DNA of 64,000 nt from positions 1-64,000 of the forward strand of contig BNBP01000035.1 in the NCBI GenBank assembly GCA_014656015.1. The letters run 5' to 3'. Origin of the DNA: Streptomyces griseoaurantiacus (GTDB lineage Bacteria > Actinomycetota > Actinomycetes > Streptomycetales > Streptomycetaceae). Positions 16,732 to 25,081 of this stretch are shown here, piece after piece. A program made the translations under genes and the position numbers. Position 1 is the first letter of the stretch. Each line of letters begins with the position of its first letter. The notes under the pieces are model-generated. The model had not been told where the DNA came from, searched no databases, and saw only the letters and a list, made by a program, of their open reading frames with translations.

Positions 16732-16745
16732 TCTCGCGCTCGAGA
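16732..16745. promoter_or_regulatory. TCTCG-N4-CGAGA dyad in SDR/LysR divergent promoter
   Basis: A perfect 5-bp inverted repeat with a 4-base centre within the 181-base divergent region, followed by CCGCGG/CCGCG repeats at about 16747-16785. It is a candidate LysR binding site. For LysR itself, TATGCT at 16873-16878 is a possible -10 just eight bases before the ATG. Confidence 0.3.
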
Positions 16746-16886
16746 ACCCGCGGCCCGAAAACCGCGTGGTCCGCGAACCGCGGCCGAAGGGCCGCTCCCG
16801 GGGACAACTCCCGGGCATCGGCGACGCTACGGAGGCCCGCACGGGTCCGGGAAATGCCGTCTGGGCAGGGTCTATGCTTGGCGCGC

Positions 16887-17774
16887 ATGGATGATGTGGA
16901 GCTCCGCCATCTGCGCGCGCTGGACGCCGTGGCCCGGGCGGGCACCGTGACCGCCGCGGCGACGCTGCTGCACATGACGCAGCCCGCCCTGTCCCGCACG
17001 CTGGCCCAGCTGGAGTCGCGGGTCGGCGTCCGGCTCGTCGACCGCTCCAGCCGGCACCTCGCCCTCACGCCCGCCGGGAGCACCCTGCTCGGGCACGGAC
17101 GGGCGATCCTCGCCCGGCTCGACGCGGCCCTCGCCGACACCCGCACGGTCGTGCGCCCGCTGCGGCTCGGCTACACCTGCGCGGTGCTGGGACGGCGGAC
17201 CGTGCCCCTGCTGCGCACCTGGCGCCGTACGCATCCGCACATCCCGCTCGACGTGGTCCGGCAGGACGACAGCACGGCGGGGCTGGCCACCGGCGCGACC
17301 GACGTGGCCGTGCTGCGCACCCGCCCGCCCGGCCCGCTGCTGCGCACCGAGGCCCTCTACCGGGAGGACCGTGTCGCCGCCCTCCCCGACGACCACCCGC
17401 TCGCCCAGCGGGAGACGGTGCTCATGACCGATCTCACCGCCCCGTCCGCCGCCCCGGGGCTGCCGGACGAGCTGCCCCTCGCCCTGTGGCCGGACACCGG
17501 TACCGCCTCGCCGGAGCTGTGGCCCCCGGGGCACCGCCCGGGCCGGACGGTCGAGGTCGGCAATGTGGACCAGTGGCTCAACCTCATCGCCACCGGTGGC
17601 GCGTTCGGTCTCGGCGCGGCCGGCACCGCGCAGAGCTTCAGCCACCCGGGAGTCCGTTTCGTCCCGGTGCGCGACGCCCCCGCCACCACCGTCTACCTGG
17701 CCCACCCGGCGCACCCCACGCATCCGCTCACGGAGGAGTTCGCGGCGGCGGTCCGGGAGACCGTGAGCGCCTGA
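16887..17774 (+). CDS. LysR family transcriptional regulator
   Basis: 295 aa, ATG at 16887 with no clear ribosome binding site. N-terminal winged HTH (1-62): ELRHLRALDAVARAGTVTAAATLLHMTQPALSRTLAQLESRVGVRLVDRSSRHLALTPAG. The effector-binding domain follows (about 88-290) with the usual periplasmic-binding-protein-like pattern (LRLGYTCAVLG, RTEALYREDRVAALPDDHPLA, QWLNLIATGGAFGLGA). It is divergent from the SDR gene, the common LysR arrangement, so it likely activates that gene in response to a small metabolite. Confidence 0.92.
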   Translation: MDDVELRHLRALDAVARAGTVTAAATLLHMTQPALSRTLAQLESRVGVRLVDRSSRHLALTPAGSTLLGHGRAILARLDAALADTRTVVRPLRLGYTCAVLGRRTVPLLRTWRRTHPHIPLDVVRQDDSTAGLATGATDVAVLRTRPPGPLLRTEALYREDRVAALPDDHPLAQRETVLMTDLTAPSAAPGLPDELPLALWPDTGTASPELWPPGHRPGRTVEVGNVDQWLNLIATGGAFGLGAAGTAQSFSHPGVRFVPVRDAPATTVYLAHPAHPTHPLTEEFAAAVRETVSA

Positions 17775-17804
17775 GGGACGCCGGCCGCGCCGGGGCCGGG
17801 CGCC

Positions 17805-19355
17805 TCACCCGGCGGCGCGACGGGCCCGCCGGGCCGCCCAGCTCATCTCGGTGACCACCAGCGTGCCCGCGCCCAGCACAACGAGGGCGGCCACCTTCAG
17901 CGCGGTGTCCGCGCTCGCCGTGTAGGCGCCGACGACCGCCCCGTGCTCCCCCGGCGCGGCCGCAAGGGCCTCGGCGACGCCACCGGGCACATGTCCGGGC
18001 CGGACGGCACCGGGCGCCCGCTCCGGCAGGGTGTGGACGAAGCGCGCGGTGAGGACGGTGCCGATCACAGCGACACCGAGGGCACTGCCCAACTCCCGTG
18101 TGGTCGCCTGGAGTCCGCCCGCGACACCGGCCTGCTCACGGGGCAGCGCGTTCGCGATCGCCGCGGTGAGCGTCGGCAGCGCCAGGGCGATGCCGCACCC
18201 GAGGACGAACAGCCACAGCGCGTAGAGCGGATAGCCCTCGTCGAGTGCGGCGGCGAGCCCCAGGAGTCCCAGGCCCGAGACGGCGAACGAGGCCGTCAGG
18301 ACCACGCGGTCGCCCCACCGGGCGACCAGGGCCGGCACATGGCGGCTGCCGAGCAGCAGTGGGGCGCTCATCGGCATGACGGCGAGGCCGGTCCGCAGGA
18401 CGGAGAAGCCGCGCCCGTACTGCATCAGGGAGGCGTTGAGGTAGAAGAAGCCGAACATCCCGAAGAAGACGACCAGCATCCCCAGGCAGGCGGCCCGCAG
18501 CGCCGGCACGGCGAACAGCCGCGGATCCAGCAGGGGGTGCGGCGCGCGCAGTTCCCCGACGGCCCACAGTCCGAACAGCACCGCTGAGCAGCCGAAGGCG
18601 CCGAGCACCACGGCACTCTCCCAGCCCTGCTCCGGACCCTGGATGACGCCGAGCAGCAGGGCGAGCGTGGCCAGGGTCAGCAGGGCGGCGGCCCGTGGGG
18701 CCAGGTCCCGGTGGCCGCGCGGCCCGCGGGGCGCCGCCACCGCCACCCACAGCGCGCACAGCACGCCGAGGGGGGCGACGGCCGCGAAGAGCAGCCGCCA
18801 GGACCCGGCGGTGAGGAGGGCGCCGCCGCCCACGTTGCCGAGCAGTCCTCCCAGTCCCGTCATCGCGGCCCAGACCGCGATGGCCCGGGAGCGGCGGGCC
18901 GGTTCGGTGGCGTGCAGGAGCGCGGCGAGCGCGTTGGGCAGCACGCAGGCGGCTCCGGTTCCCGCGAGGGCGCGGCCGGCGAGCATCACCGCCACGTTCC
19001 CGGCCGCCGCCGAGACGAGGGCGCCGACGGCGAGGAGGAGCAGCCCGGCCTGGAGCACGCCCTTGCGTCCGGCCCGGTCACCGAGGGCGCCGGCGGGGAT
19101 GACGAGGCAGGCGAAGAGCACCACGTAGCTGTCGACGATCCACAGGAGCTGCGTCGGGGAGGGGTGCAGGCTCCCGGCGGCGAGCGGGGGGATCGCGAGG
19201 TTGACGGCCGCGACGAAACCGACGACGAGGACCGTGCAGAGGGACACGCAGGCCAGCACGTTCCCCGCCCCGCCCCGTGGGGCGGCACCGCGTGGTGCCG
19301 CCCCACGGGAGGGCGCCGGCCGGTACGTGAGCCCCGGCGGCTCAGACGAGGTCAT
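17805..19355 (-). CDS. MFS transporter, DHA2 (QacA/EmrB-like) family
   Basis: 516 aa from the ATG at 19355; a GTG six bases upstream is also possible. A basic, repetitive N-terminus (SRGAAPRGAAPRGGAG) is followed by 14 predicted membrane helices. Family motifs are VVLFACLVIPAGALGDRAGRKGVLQAGL (motif A, about 75-105) and RALAGTGAACVLPNALA (about 130). DHA2 pumps export drugs and cationic or hydrophobic compounds using the proton gradient. The start overlaps the upstream epimerase gene by 14 bases, so the two form an operon under the divergent TetR regulator at 20360. Confidence 0.88.
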   Translation of the reverse strand: MTSSEPPGLTYRPAPSRGAAPRGAAPRGGAGNVLACVSLCTVLVVGFVAAVNLAIPPLAAGSLHPSPTQLLWIVDSYVVLFACLVIPAGALGDRAGRKGVLQAGLLLLAVGALVSAAAGNVAVMLAGRALAGTGAACVLPNALAALLHATEPARRSRAIAVWAAMTGLGGLLGNVGGGALLTAGSWRLLFAAVAPLGVLCALWVAVAAPRGPRGHRDLAPRAAALLTLATLALLLGVIQGPEQGWESAVVLGAFGCSAVLFGLWAVGELRAPHPLLDPRLFAVPALRAACLGMLVVFFGMFGFFYLNASLMQYGRGFSVLRTGLAVMPMSAPLLLGSRHVPALVARWGDRVVLTASFAVSGLGLLGLAAALDEGYPLYALWLFVLGCGIALALPTLTAAIANALPREQAGVAGGLQATTRELGSALGVAVIGTVLTARFVHTLPERAPGAVRPGHVPGGVAEALAAAPGEHGAVVGAYTASADTALKVAALVVLGAGTLVVTEMSWAARRARRAAG

Positions 19356-20238
19356 ACGCACCGGCCTCGATGTCCTCGACCAGGGTCGGCCCGGTCGGGT
19401 GCCAGTTCAGCGCCGCGCGGGTCAGTTCGCTGGAGGCGGTCATGGTCCTGGCGAAGAAGCCGCCGACGAAGCCGAAGTGCGCCCCGGCGTCCTCGGGCGC
19501 GACCCGGACGACCGGTATCCCGAGGTGACGGCCGATGGCCTCGGCGATCTCCCTGGTGGTGACGGCCTCCTCGGCGGTCACGTGCATCCGGGTCCCGGCG
19601 GGGGCCCTCTCCAGGCCGAGCCGGAGGAGCCGGGCGGCGTCCGGGCGGTGCACCGCCGACCAGGTCGTGGTGCCCTCACCGAGGTATCCGGAGCAGCCCT
19701 GCTTGCGGGCGGCGTCCACCAGGAACTTGACGAAACCCCAGTCGCCCTGGCCGTGCACGCTGGGCGCGAAGCGGCTGACGACGGTGCGCACGCCCTGCCG
19801 CACGTAGTCCAGGGCGAGGTTCTCGCTGCCGCCCCGGTTGGAGTCCGGGCCCACGGCGGGCGAGGGGTCCGTCTCGAGGACGGGCCGGTCGCCGGGGAAG
19901 CCGGACAGTACCGAGGCGACCACCAAGGGGCGGTCGCTGCCCGCGAGTTCGCCGCCGAGGGCGTCCACCGAGGCCCGTTCGGCGCGGTCCGACCCGACGG
20001 GGTCGCTCCAGTCGTGCTTGTTGGCCAGGTGGATGACGCCGTCCGACTCGGCCGCCCCGCGGCGCAGCACGTCGAGGTCCTCCATGTCCCCGCGCAGGAC
20101 CCGGACCCCCTTGCGCTCCAGCGAGCGCGCGGACTTCTCCGAGCGGGCGAGGCCGACGACCTCGTGGCCCTTGGTGATCAGTTCGTCCACGACGGCGGAT
20201 CCGATCCATCCGCTCGCTCCCGTCACGAATACACGCAT
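19342..20238 (-). CDS. Extended/atypical SDR (NAD-dependent epimerase-like)
   Basis: 298 aa from the ATG at 20238, which has GGAGG at the right distance; a longer frame upstream runs into the promoter. Rossmann motif RVFVTGASGWIGSAVVDELI (2-21). Strand-4 motif GVIHLANKHDW and a substrate region AVHRPDAARLLRLGLE resemble the actinomycete SDR group related to NAD(P)H-binding YbjT/dihydroflavonol-reductase-like proteins; the YxxxK is not obvious. It is first gene of a two-gene operon with the MFS pump and is controlled by an operator-promoter region shared with the TetR gene. Perhaps a detoxifying reductase paired with an efflux pump (inference). Confidence 0.85.
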   Translation of the reverse strand: MRVFVTGASGWIGSAVVDELITKGHEVVGLARSEKSARSLERKGVRVLRGDMEDLDVLRRGAAESDGVIHLANKHDWSDPVGSDRAERASVDALGGELAGSDRPLVVASVLSGFPGDRPVLETDPSPAVGPDSNRGGSENLALDYVRQGVRTVVSRFAPSVHGQGDWGFVKFLVDAARKQGCSGYLGEGTTTWSAVHRPDAARLLRLGLERAPAGTRMHVTAEEAVTTREIAEAIGRHLGIPVVRVAPEDAGAHFGFVGGFFARTMTASSELTRAALNWHPTGPTLVEDIEAGAYDLV

Positions 20239-20300
20239 GGGTATGGCCTCCTTCTCGCCCTCATCGAGGGCGTTCACCATGGCGGCACCCGAATTACGGA

Positions 20301-20359
20301 GCACCGTGTCCAGAAACCTAACAGATACGAGACACCGTGTCCATGTATAGAATTCCGGG
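20301..20359. promoter_or_regulatory. Divergent promoter with TetR-type operators
   Basis: GACAC-C-GTGTC (20331-20341) is a perfect palindrome with a single central base, and a second partial copy GCACCGTGTCC lies at 20301-20311. Leftward promoter: -35 TGGACA (20338-20343 complement), 17-base spacer, -10 TAGGTT (20315-20320 complement), so the operator sits over the -35 end and spacer and the second copy over the start point. Rightward: -10 TAGAAT (20348-20353) six bases before the TetR GTG at 20360, implying a leaderless transcript. Confidence 0.6.
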
Positions 20360-20965
20360 GTGACGGAAGCAGCGAGGAAGGAACCCGGGGCCGGTGGCCG
20401 ACCGCGCAGCGAGGAGGCCCGCGCGGCCGTGCTGCACGCCGTCGACGATCTGCTGCTGGAGGTCGGCTACGCGGGCGTGACGATGAAGGGCATCGCCGAA
20501 CGGGCGCGCGTCTCCCGCCAGACGGTGTACCGCTGGTGGTCCACCAAGGCGGAGGTCCTCTTCGAGGCCAGCGTCAACGACGCCGCCGCCGAACTGGCCG
20601 TCGAGCCCACGGACGACCCCCTCGCGGATCTGACGGCGTACCTGGAGGCGCTGGTCCGCTTCCTCGCCCACTCACCGGCCGGAGCGGCCTACCGCGCGCT
20701 CATCGGGGAGGCGCAGGGCGACCCGGCCGTCGCGGCACTCCTGGCGACCAAGGACGTCCTCGGGGACAGCGCCCGCGCCGTGGTGCGCCGAGCGGTGGGA
20801 GAGGGACGCGGAAAACTCCCGCTCGACCAGGCCACGGCCCTGCTCATCGGGCCGACGTTCTTCTGGGTCCTCAGCGGCCGCGACCCCGGCCGGCTCGTGG
20901 CGCGGGAGCGGGCCGAGGCCTACCTGCACGAGGTCCGTGCGGGGGAGATCATGGGCACCGCCTGA
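20360..20965 (+). CDS. TetR/AcrR family repressor
   Basis: 201 aa, GTG start without a ribosome binding site and probably leaderless. The HTH (about 20-65) reads ARAAVLHAVDDLLLEVGYAGVTMKGIAERARVSRQTVYRWWSTKAEVLFEA. A TetR_C-like ligand domain follows, with LIGEAQGDPAVAALL and LLIGPTFFWVLSGRDPGRLV. It is divergent from the epimerase/MFS pair and likely represses both itself and that operon at the GACACCGTGTC palindromes. Confidence 0.92.
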   Translation: MTEAARKEPGAGGRPRSEEARAAVLHAVDDLLLEVGYAGVTMKGIAERARVSRQTVYRWWSTKAEVLFEASVNDAAAELAVEPTDDPLADLTAYLEALVRFLAHSPAGAAYRALIGEAQGDPAVAALLATKDVLGDSARAVVRRAVGEGRGKLPLDQATALLIGPTFFWVLSGRDPGRLVARERAEAYLHEVRAGEIMGTA

Positions 20966-21097
20966 GAACCGAGGGGCCGTCACCGCCCGGCCGTCACCGC
21001 CACGGTGGGGGGCGGCGCCCCCGTGCGCCACTGGCCCCACGGGCACGCACCGCGCACAATGGGGCGTCCCGAACCCCGAGCGAGGAGCGGAGCGCCT

Positions 21098-21478
21098 GTG
21101 GAAGCGACGGTGGAGTGGGTGGACGCCCGCGAGCGGCTCCCCCGGGACGGGCTGCCGGTGGCGGCGGCGGTGACCGGGCGCTACCCGCCGGACAGGGAGG
21201 GGGACGATCCCGCCTCGGGAGAGGCCTTCTGGATCGTGCTGCCGATGTACTTCACCCGGCGCCACTTCGCCGAGGACGGCACCGAGCACCTCGACTGCTT
21301 CGTCGACTCCGACCGCGTCGTCCGCCACCCCTACGGCGGCCCGCCCTGCGAGGAGCCCGTCACCCACTGGGCGGCGCTGCCCGCCCTGCCGGGCCTGGAC
21401 GTGCACATCGTGCTGGGTGAGAAGGCCCCCCGCCTGGTCCGGGACACCCTCGCGGCCGGCGGCGGTCAGCGGGGCTGA
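21098..21478 (+). CDS. Hypothetical protein with DUF551-like N-terminus
   Basis: 126 aa from the GTG at 21098, preceded by GAGGAG; an in-frame ATG at 21059 would add 13 residues. The start VEATVEWVDARERLPRDGLPVAAAVTGRYPP resembles the WxxxxERLPxDGxxVL pattern of DUF551-type proteins. It contains FWIVLPMYFTRRHFAEDGTEHLDCFVDSDRVV and ends near VTHWAALPALPGL. No catalytic motif is evident. Streptomyces-specific small cytosolic protein of unknown role. It converges with the DUF6924 gene, overlapping it by 13 bases. Confidence 0.7.
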   Translation: MEATVEWVDARERLPRDGLPVAAAVTGRYPPDREGDDPASGEAFWIVLPMYFTRRHFAEDGTEHLDCFVDSDRVVRHPYGGPPCEEPVTHWAALPALPGLDVHIVLGEKAPRLVRDTLAAGGGQRG

Positions 21479-21981
21479 TTCCCCGGCCCCGGCACCCGTC
21501 CCCGCACCGACGCGAACGCGGGGGCGCCCTGCGGGTCCGCCGCGCCCCGCAGCGCGGCGAGTGCCTGGCGGTGGCGCTCGTGGAGGCGGTACACGCCGTC
21601 CTCGCCGAGCGAACCGGAGGCGAGGTAGTCGTCGAAGGTCTGGTTGTCGATGGCCAGATTGCCGAGGGCGGAGTCGAACGCGTCGGGGACGGCCGCGCGG
21701 AACGTGCGGCCCGGCTCCTCGCGGACGTCGACCAGGAGCAGGGTGCGTTCCTCCCCGCGGAACGTGTCCCGGTCGGCCACCACGAGCACCGGGTACCGGG
21801 AGCCGTCCGGTACCAGCGCGAGCAACCGGTCCGGGGAGAACCCCTCGTGGGCCGGATCGTCCATGACGGTCAGCCAGCTCTTGTCGATGTCGTCCAGCAG
21901 CGTCCGCCAGGCCGCGTCGTCGGTGAAGTCGGTGCGCAGCAGCGGGGAGAAGTCGGTCCCGCTCAACGGTGCGGTGGTCAT
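21466..21981 (-). CDS. DUF6924-like hypothetical protein
   Basis: 171 aa from the ATG at 21981 with GGAGG six bases upstream (the frame is open far upstream, without homology). Features are LLRTDFTDDAAWRTLLDDI near the start, PVLVVADRDTF, RTLLLVDVREEPGRTFRAAVPDAFDSALGNLAIDNQTFDDYLASGSLGEDGVYR; the last part strongly recalls the conserved core of DUF6924 proteins. No enzyme motif is seen. Function unknown; probably monocistronic. Confidence 0.75.
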   Translation of the reverse strand: MTTAPLSGTDFSPLLRTDFTDDAAWRTLLDDIDKSWLTVMDDPAHEGFSPDRLLALVPDGSRYPVLVVADRDTFRGEERTLLLVDVREEPGRTFRAAVPDAFDSALGNLAIDNQTFDDYLASGSLGEDGVYRLHERHRQALAALRGAADPQGAPAFASVRGRVPGPGNQPR

Positions 21982-22249
21982 GTGTCCTCCAGCGTCGGAA
22001 GAGGACCGAGTGTAGAGGCAACCCCCCTGCGTGGTGCGGCTGTTGGGGATGCGCCGTCGGCGGCGGGAGCGCCGGTCGGTGTTCCCGCCGCCGGTGGTGA
22101 CGCCCCGTCCGCAGCGGCGGCGTCCGCGTTGTCCCCGGTTCCCCGCGAGATTGTCCTTGATCGGTAACAGCGGGATCCCCGGGCCCGTTTCTGCTGTCTG
22201 ATGGGGTGCAACGGGACGACGCGGAACAGCACGGACGGAGCGGCGGAGC

Positions 22250-23029
22250 ATGAGCAGGCATGGCGGGCGGGGTTGGCACGGCCGGGTGTTCGTGGCGGCG
22301 GTCGGTGTGACGGCGGCGGTCACGGCCACCGCGCTGTGGACCGCGGGAGCCGGCGCGGCCGAAGGGCAGAAGGCGCGGGACACCGCGGCGCACTCCACCG
22401 CCCCGTCCGACCGTGCCCCGGCGAAGGTGTCGGTGGACATCGCCCACGCCTCGGACCGCGGTGACCGCGGTGTCAACATCACCATCGACGACGGCCCCGA
22501 CCCGACGTGGACGCCGCAGGTGCTGAAGGTGCTCGAGGAGAACGGGGTGAAGGCGACCTTCTGCATGGTCGGCTCCCAGGCCGAGGCCCACCCGGACCTG
22601 GTGAAGGCCGTGGTGGCGGACGGGCACCGGCTGTGCGACCACACGGTGGCCCACGACGTCGCCATGGACAAGAAGCCCGAGGCCTACCAGTCGCAGCAGA
22701 TCCTGGACGCCGAACGCATGATCACCGAGGCCTCCGGCGGCGTCCGCCCGCAGTACTACCGCGCGCCGGGCGGCGCGTTCACCCCCTACAGCCGCACTCT
22801 GGCCGCCTCCCGGGGGATGCGGCCGCTGGGCTGGAACGTCGACACCAAGGACTTCGAGCACCCCGGAACGGCCGCCATCGTCGCCACGGTCAAGCAGGAG
22901 ATCTCGAACGGCCCCACCGTGCTCTTCCACGACGCGGGTGGCGACCGCGCCGAGACCGTCGAGGCGCTGCGCCAGATCCTGCCCTGGCTCAAGGAGCAGG
23001 GCTACACCTTCGGCTTCCCCGTGCGCTGA
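22250..23029 (+). CDS. Secreted polysaccharide deacetylase (CE4/NodB domain)
   Basis: 259 aa. A signal peptide (about 1-36, ending WTAGAGAA) is followed by a short linker and a NodB homology domain from about 70. The five CE4 motifs are visible: TIDDGPDPTW (catalytic and metal Asp), HTVAHD (HxxxH zinc site), RAPGG, the DTKDF region, and VLFHDAGGDRAET (His near the C-terminus). Such enzymes remove N-acetyl groups from chitin oligosaccharides or peptidoglycan at the cell surface. It is monocistronic with a terminator directly after it. Confidence 0.9.
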   Translation: MSRHGGRGWHGRVFVAAVGVTAAVTATALWTAGAGAAEGQKARDTAAHSTAPSDRAPAKVSVDIAHASDRGDRGVNITIDDGPDPTWTPQVLKVLEENGVKATFCMVGSQAEAHPDLVKAVVADGHRLCDHTVAHDVAMDKKPEAYQSQQILDAERMITEASGGVRPQYYRAPGGAFTPYSRTLAASRGMRPLGWNVDTKDFEHPGTAAIVATVKQEISNGPTVLFHDAGGDRAETVEALRQILPWLKEQGYTFGFPVR

Positions 23030-23044
23030 CCCGCCGCCCTCCCG

Positions 23045-23072
23045 GGACCCGCGGGGCCGTCCCCGCGGGTCC
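23045..23072. terminator. Bidirectional terminator
   Basis: Perfect 12-bp stem GGACCCGCGGGG / CCCCGCGGGTCC with a four-base loop between the deacetylase stop and the convergent aldo/keto reductase stop at 23078. Confidence 0.8.
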
Positions 23073-23077
23073 GGCGC

Positions 23078-24073
23078 TCAGTTCCCCACGCCCAGGGCGG
23101 ACATGGCCCCCGCCGGGTAGCGGTCGCCGCGCGCGGCGCCCCTCGGAACCGCCTTCTCGATCGCGGCGAGGTCGTCCTCGGTGAGCCGCACCTCCAGCGC
23201 GGGCAGCGCCTCCGCCAGTCGTTCCCGGGTCCGCGCGCCGACCAGCGGCACGATGTCCTCGCCCCGCGCGGCCACCCAGGCGATGACGAGCTGGGCGACC
23301 GTGCACCCCTTCGCCTCGGCGACCGTCCGCAGGGCCTCCACGAGGGCCAGGTTGTGCGCGACGTTCTCCTTCGCGAACCGCGGGCTGTGCGCGCGGAAGT
23401 CGCCCGGGGCGGCCTCCTGGCCGGCCTGCCAGTGGCCGGAGAGCAGGCCGCGGCCGAGGACGCCGTACGCCGTCATGCCGATGCCGAGTTCCCGCAGGGT
23501 GGGCAGGATCTCGGGCTCCACCGCGCGGGAGAGCACCGAGTACTCGATCTGCAGGTCGGCGACCGGATGCACGGCGTGCGCCCGGCGGATCGTGGCCGCG
23601 TCGACCTCGGACAGGCCCAGATGGCGTACGTACCCGGCCTCGATCAGCTCCTTGATCGCGCCCACCGTCTCCTCGATCGGCACCGCCGGGTCGAGCCTGG
23701 CGGGACGGTAGATGTCGATGTGGTCGGTGCCCAGCCGGGCCAGGGAGTAGGCGAGGAAGTTCCGTACCGCCTCGGGGCGGCAGTCCCGCGTGCCGGGCCC
23801 GGGCAGCGGGCCCCGCAGCTCGCCGAACTTGACGCTCAGCTGGTAGCTGTCCCGGTCCCGGCCGCGCAGCGCCTCGGCGAGCAGCATCTCGTTGTGGCCC
23901 ATGCCGTAGAAGTCGCCGGTGTCGATCAGCGTGACGCCGGCGTCCAGGGCCGCGTGCACGGTGGCGATGCTCTCGGCGCGGTCGGTCTCGCCGTAGACGC
24001 CGGACATGCTCATCGCGCCCAGCCCCAGCGCGGAGACGGCCGGTCCGGTGCTGCCCAGGGTTCGCTCTTGCAT
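23078..24073 (-). CDS. Aldo/keto reductase lacking the usual catalytic His
   Basis: 331 aa from the ATG at 24073; an in-frame GTG 33 bases upstream is weaker. (alpha/beta)8 AKR fold: LGLGAMSMSGVYGETD, catalytic Asp and Tyr in LIDTGDFYGMGHNE, Lys in LSVKFGE, then IDIYRPARLDPAVPIEETVGAI, where the common YxHR of the fourth catalytic residue is YRPAR, so His is replaced by Ala. NADPH-site segments PLVGARTRERLAEAL are near the C-terminus. This YRPAR clade is common among actinomycete and plant AKRs of the yakC type. Divergent from an XRE regulator. Confidence 0.88.
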   Translation of the reverse strand: MQERTLGSTGPAVSALGLGAMSMSGVYGETDRAESIATVHAALDAGVTLIDTGDFYGMGHNEMLLAEALRGRDRDSYQLSVKFGELRGPLPGPGTRDCRPEAVRNFLAYSLARLGTDHIDIYRPARLDPAVPIEETVGAIKELIEAGYVRHLGLSEVDAATIRRAHAVHPVADLQIEYSVLSRAVEPEILPTLRELGIGMTAYGVLGRGLLSGHWQAGQEAAPGDFRAHSPRFAKENVAHNLALVEALRTVAEAKGCTVAQLVIAWVAARGEDIVPLVGARTRERLAEALPALEVRLTEDDLAAIEKAVPRGAARGDRYPAGAMSALGVGN

Positions 24074-24101
24074 CGTTCGCTCCTCGGTTCGTCGGTGCAC
24101 C

Positions 24102-24112
24102 ACCACTGTGGT
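24102..24112. promoter_or_regulatory. ACCAC-T-GTGGT palindrome in AKR/XRE divergent promoter
   Basis: A perfect 5-bp dyad around one base, 29 bases upstream of the AKR start and within the 126-base region shared with the XRE gene. It is a candidate operator for that regulator; not tested. Confidence 0.3.
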
Positions 24113-24199
24113 CGGCCGCCGCGGGGCGCGAAAGCGGAGCGTGTCTCATGGGAGCGGCGCTCCCTGGATGCGCCGCCGGCCCGGGAGGACCATGGGCGT

Positions 24200-25060
24200 A
24201 TGGAACGTGAGCAGCTCGCCGATTTCCTGCGCCGCCGCCGTGAGGCGATCCGTCCGGCCGAGGTGGGGATCCCCGACGGCCCCCGCCGCCGTACCGCCGG
24301 TCTGCGCAGGGAGGAGGTGGCCATGCTGGCGGGCATGTCCGTGGACTACGTCGTTCGGCTGGAGCAGGGCCGCAGCAGTCAGCCCTCGCCGCAGCTGCTC
24401 GGGGCGCTGTCCCGGGCGCTGCGGCTGTCCGAGGACGAGCGCGCCCACCTGTTCCACCTGGCGGGGCACCGGCCGCCGCCCGCCGAAGGGGTGGCCCGGA
24501 TGGCCCGCGCCGGGCTGATCCGCATGCTCGACCTGCTCGGCGACACCCCGGCCGTGGTCCTCTCCGACCTCGGCGAGGTCCTCGCCCGGAACCGGATGTC
24601 GACGCTCGTCGCAGGCGCGGACACGGGCCTCACCGGTGACCGGCGCTATCTGGCCCACCGCTGGTTCACCGAGCCCGAGGTCCGGGCGGTCCGCCCGCCG
24701 CGGGAGTGGGAGCACCACTCACGCGGGCTCGTGGCCGATCTGCGCGCGGCCGCAGGACGCCGGGCCGGCGACCCGGAGGTCGCCGGGCTCGTCTCGCGGC
24801 TGCGGGCGGCGAGCTCCGAGTTCGACCGGCTGTGGCAGGAGCACGAGGTGGCGGTGCGGCGCGCCGACCGCAAGACCTTCCTGCATCCGCGGGTGGGGCA
24901 GCTGGTGATGGACTGCGAGACGCTGGTGACCCCCGACCGGAACCAGCAACTGCTGGTGCTCACCCCGGCGGACACGGAGACCCGTGAACGGCTGGAGCTG
25001 CTGCGGGTCCTCGGCAGCGAGGAGTTCACGGCCGGAACGCCGCGCCCGCCCGCGCGGTGA
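24200..25060 (+). CDS. XRE family regulator with MmyB-like ligand domain
   Basis: 286 aa, ATG at 24200 with GGGAGGA upstream. N-terminal HTH (about 5-75): LADFLRRRREAIRP, RRTAGLRREEVAMLAGMSVDYVVRLEQGRSSQPSPQLLGALSRALRLSEDERAHLFHLAG, the signature of MmyB/XRE regulators of antibiotic producers. The PAS-like MmyB domain (about 105-275) contains AVVLSDLGEVLARN and DRKTFLHPRVGQLVMDCETLV. It is divergent from the aldo/keto reductase gene and probably controls it; such pairs are very common in streptomycetes. Confidence 0.92.
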   Translation: MEREQLADFLRRRREAIRPAEVGIPDGPRRRTAGLRREEVAMLAGMSVDYVVRLEQGRSSQPSPQLLGALSRALRLSEDERAHLFHLAGHRPPPAEGVARMARAGLIRMLDLLGDTPAVVLSDLGEVLARNRMSTLVAGADTGLTGDRRYLAHRWFTEPEVRAVRPPREWEHHSRGLVADLRAAAGRRAGDPEVAGLVSRLRAASSEFDRLWQEHEVAVRRADRKTFLHPRVGQLVMDCETLVTPDRNQQLLVLTPADTETRERLELLRVLGSEEFTAGTPRPPAR

Positions 25061-25081
25061 GCGCGGGCCGCGCCCCGCGTG

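Noticed and set aside
21978..22232. 84-codon Ala/Pro-rich minus frame with DGASP repeats
   Set aside because: It lies in the promoter gap upstream of the DUF6924 gene, with no start signal; probably chance in repetitive GC-rich DNA.
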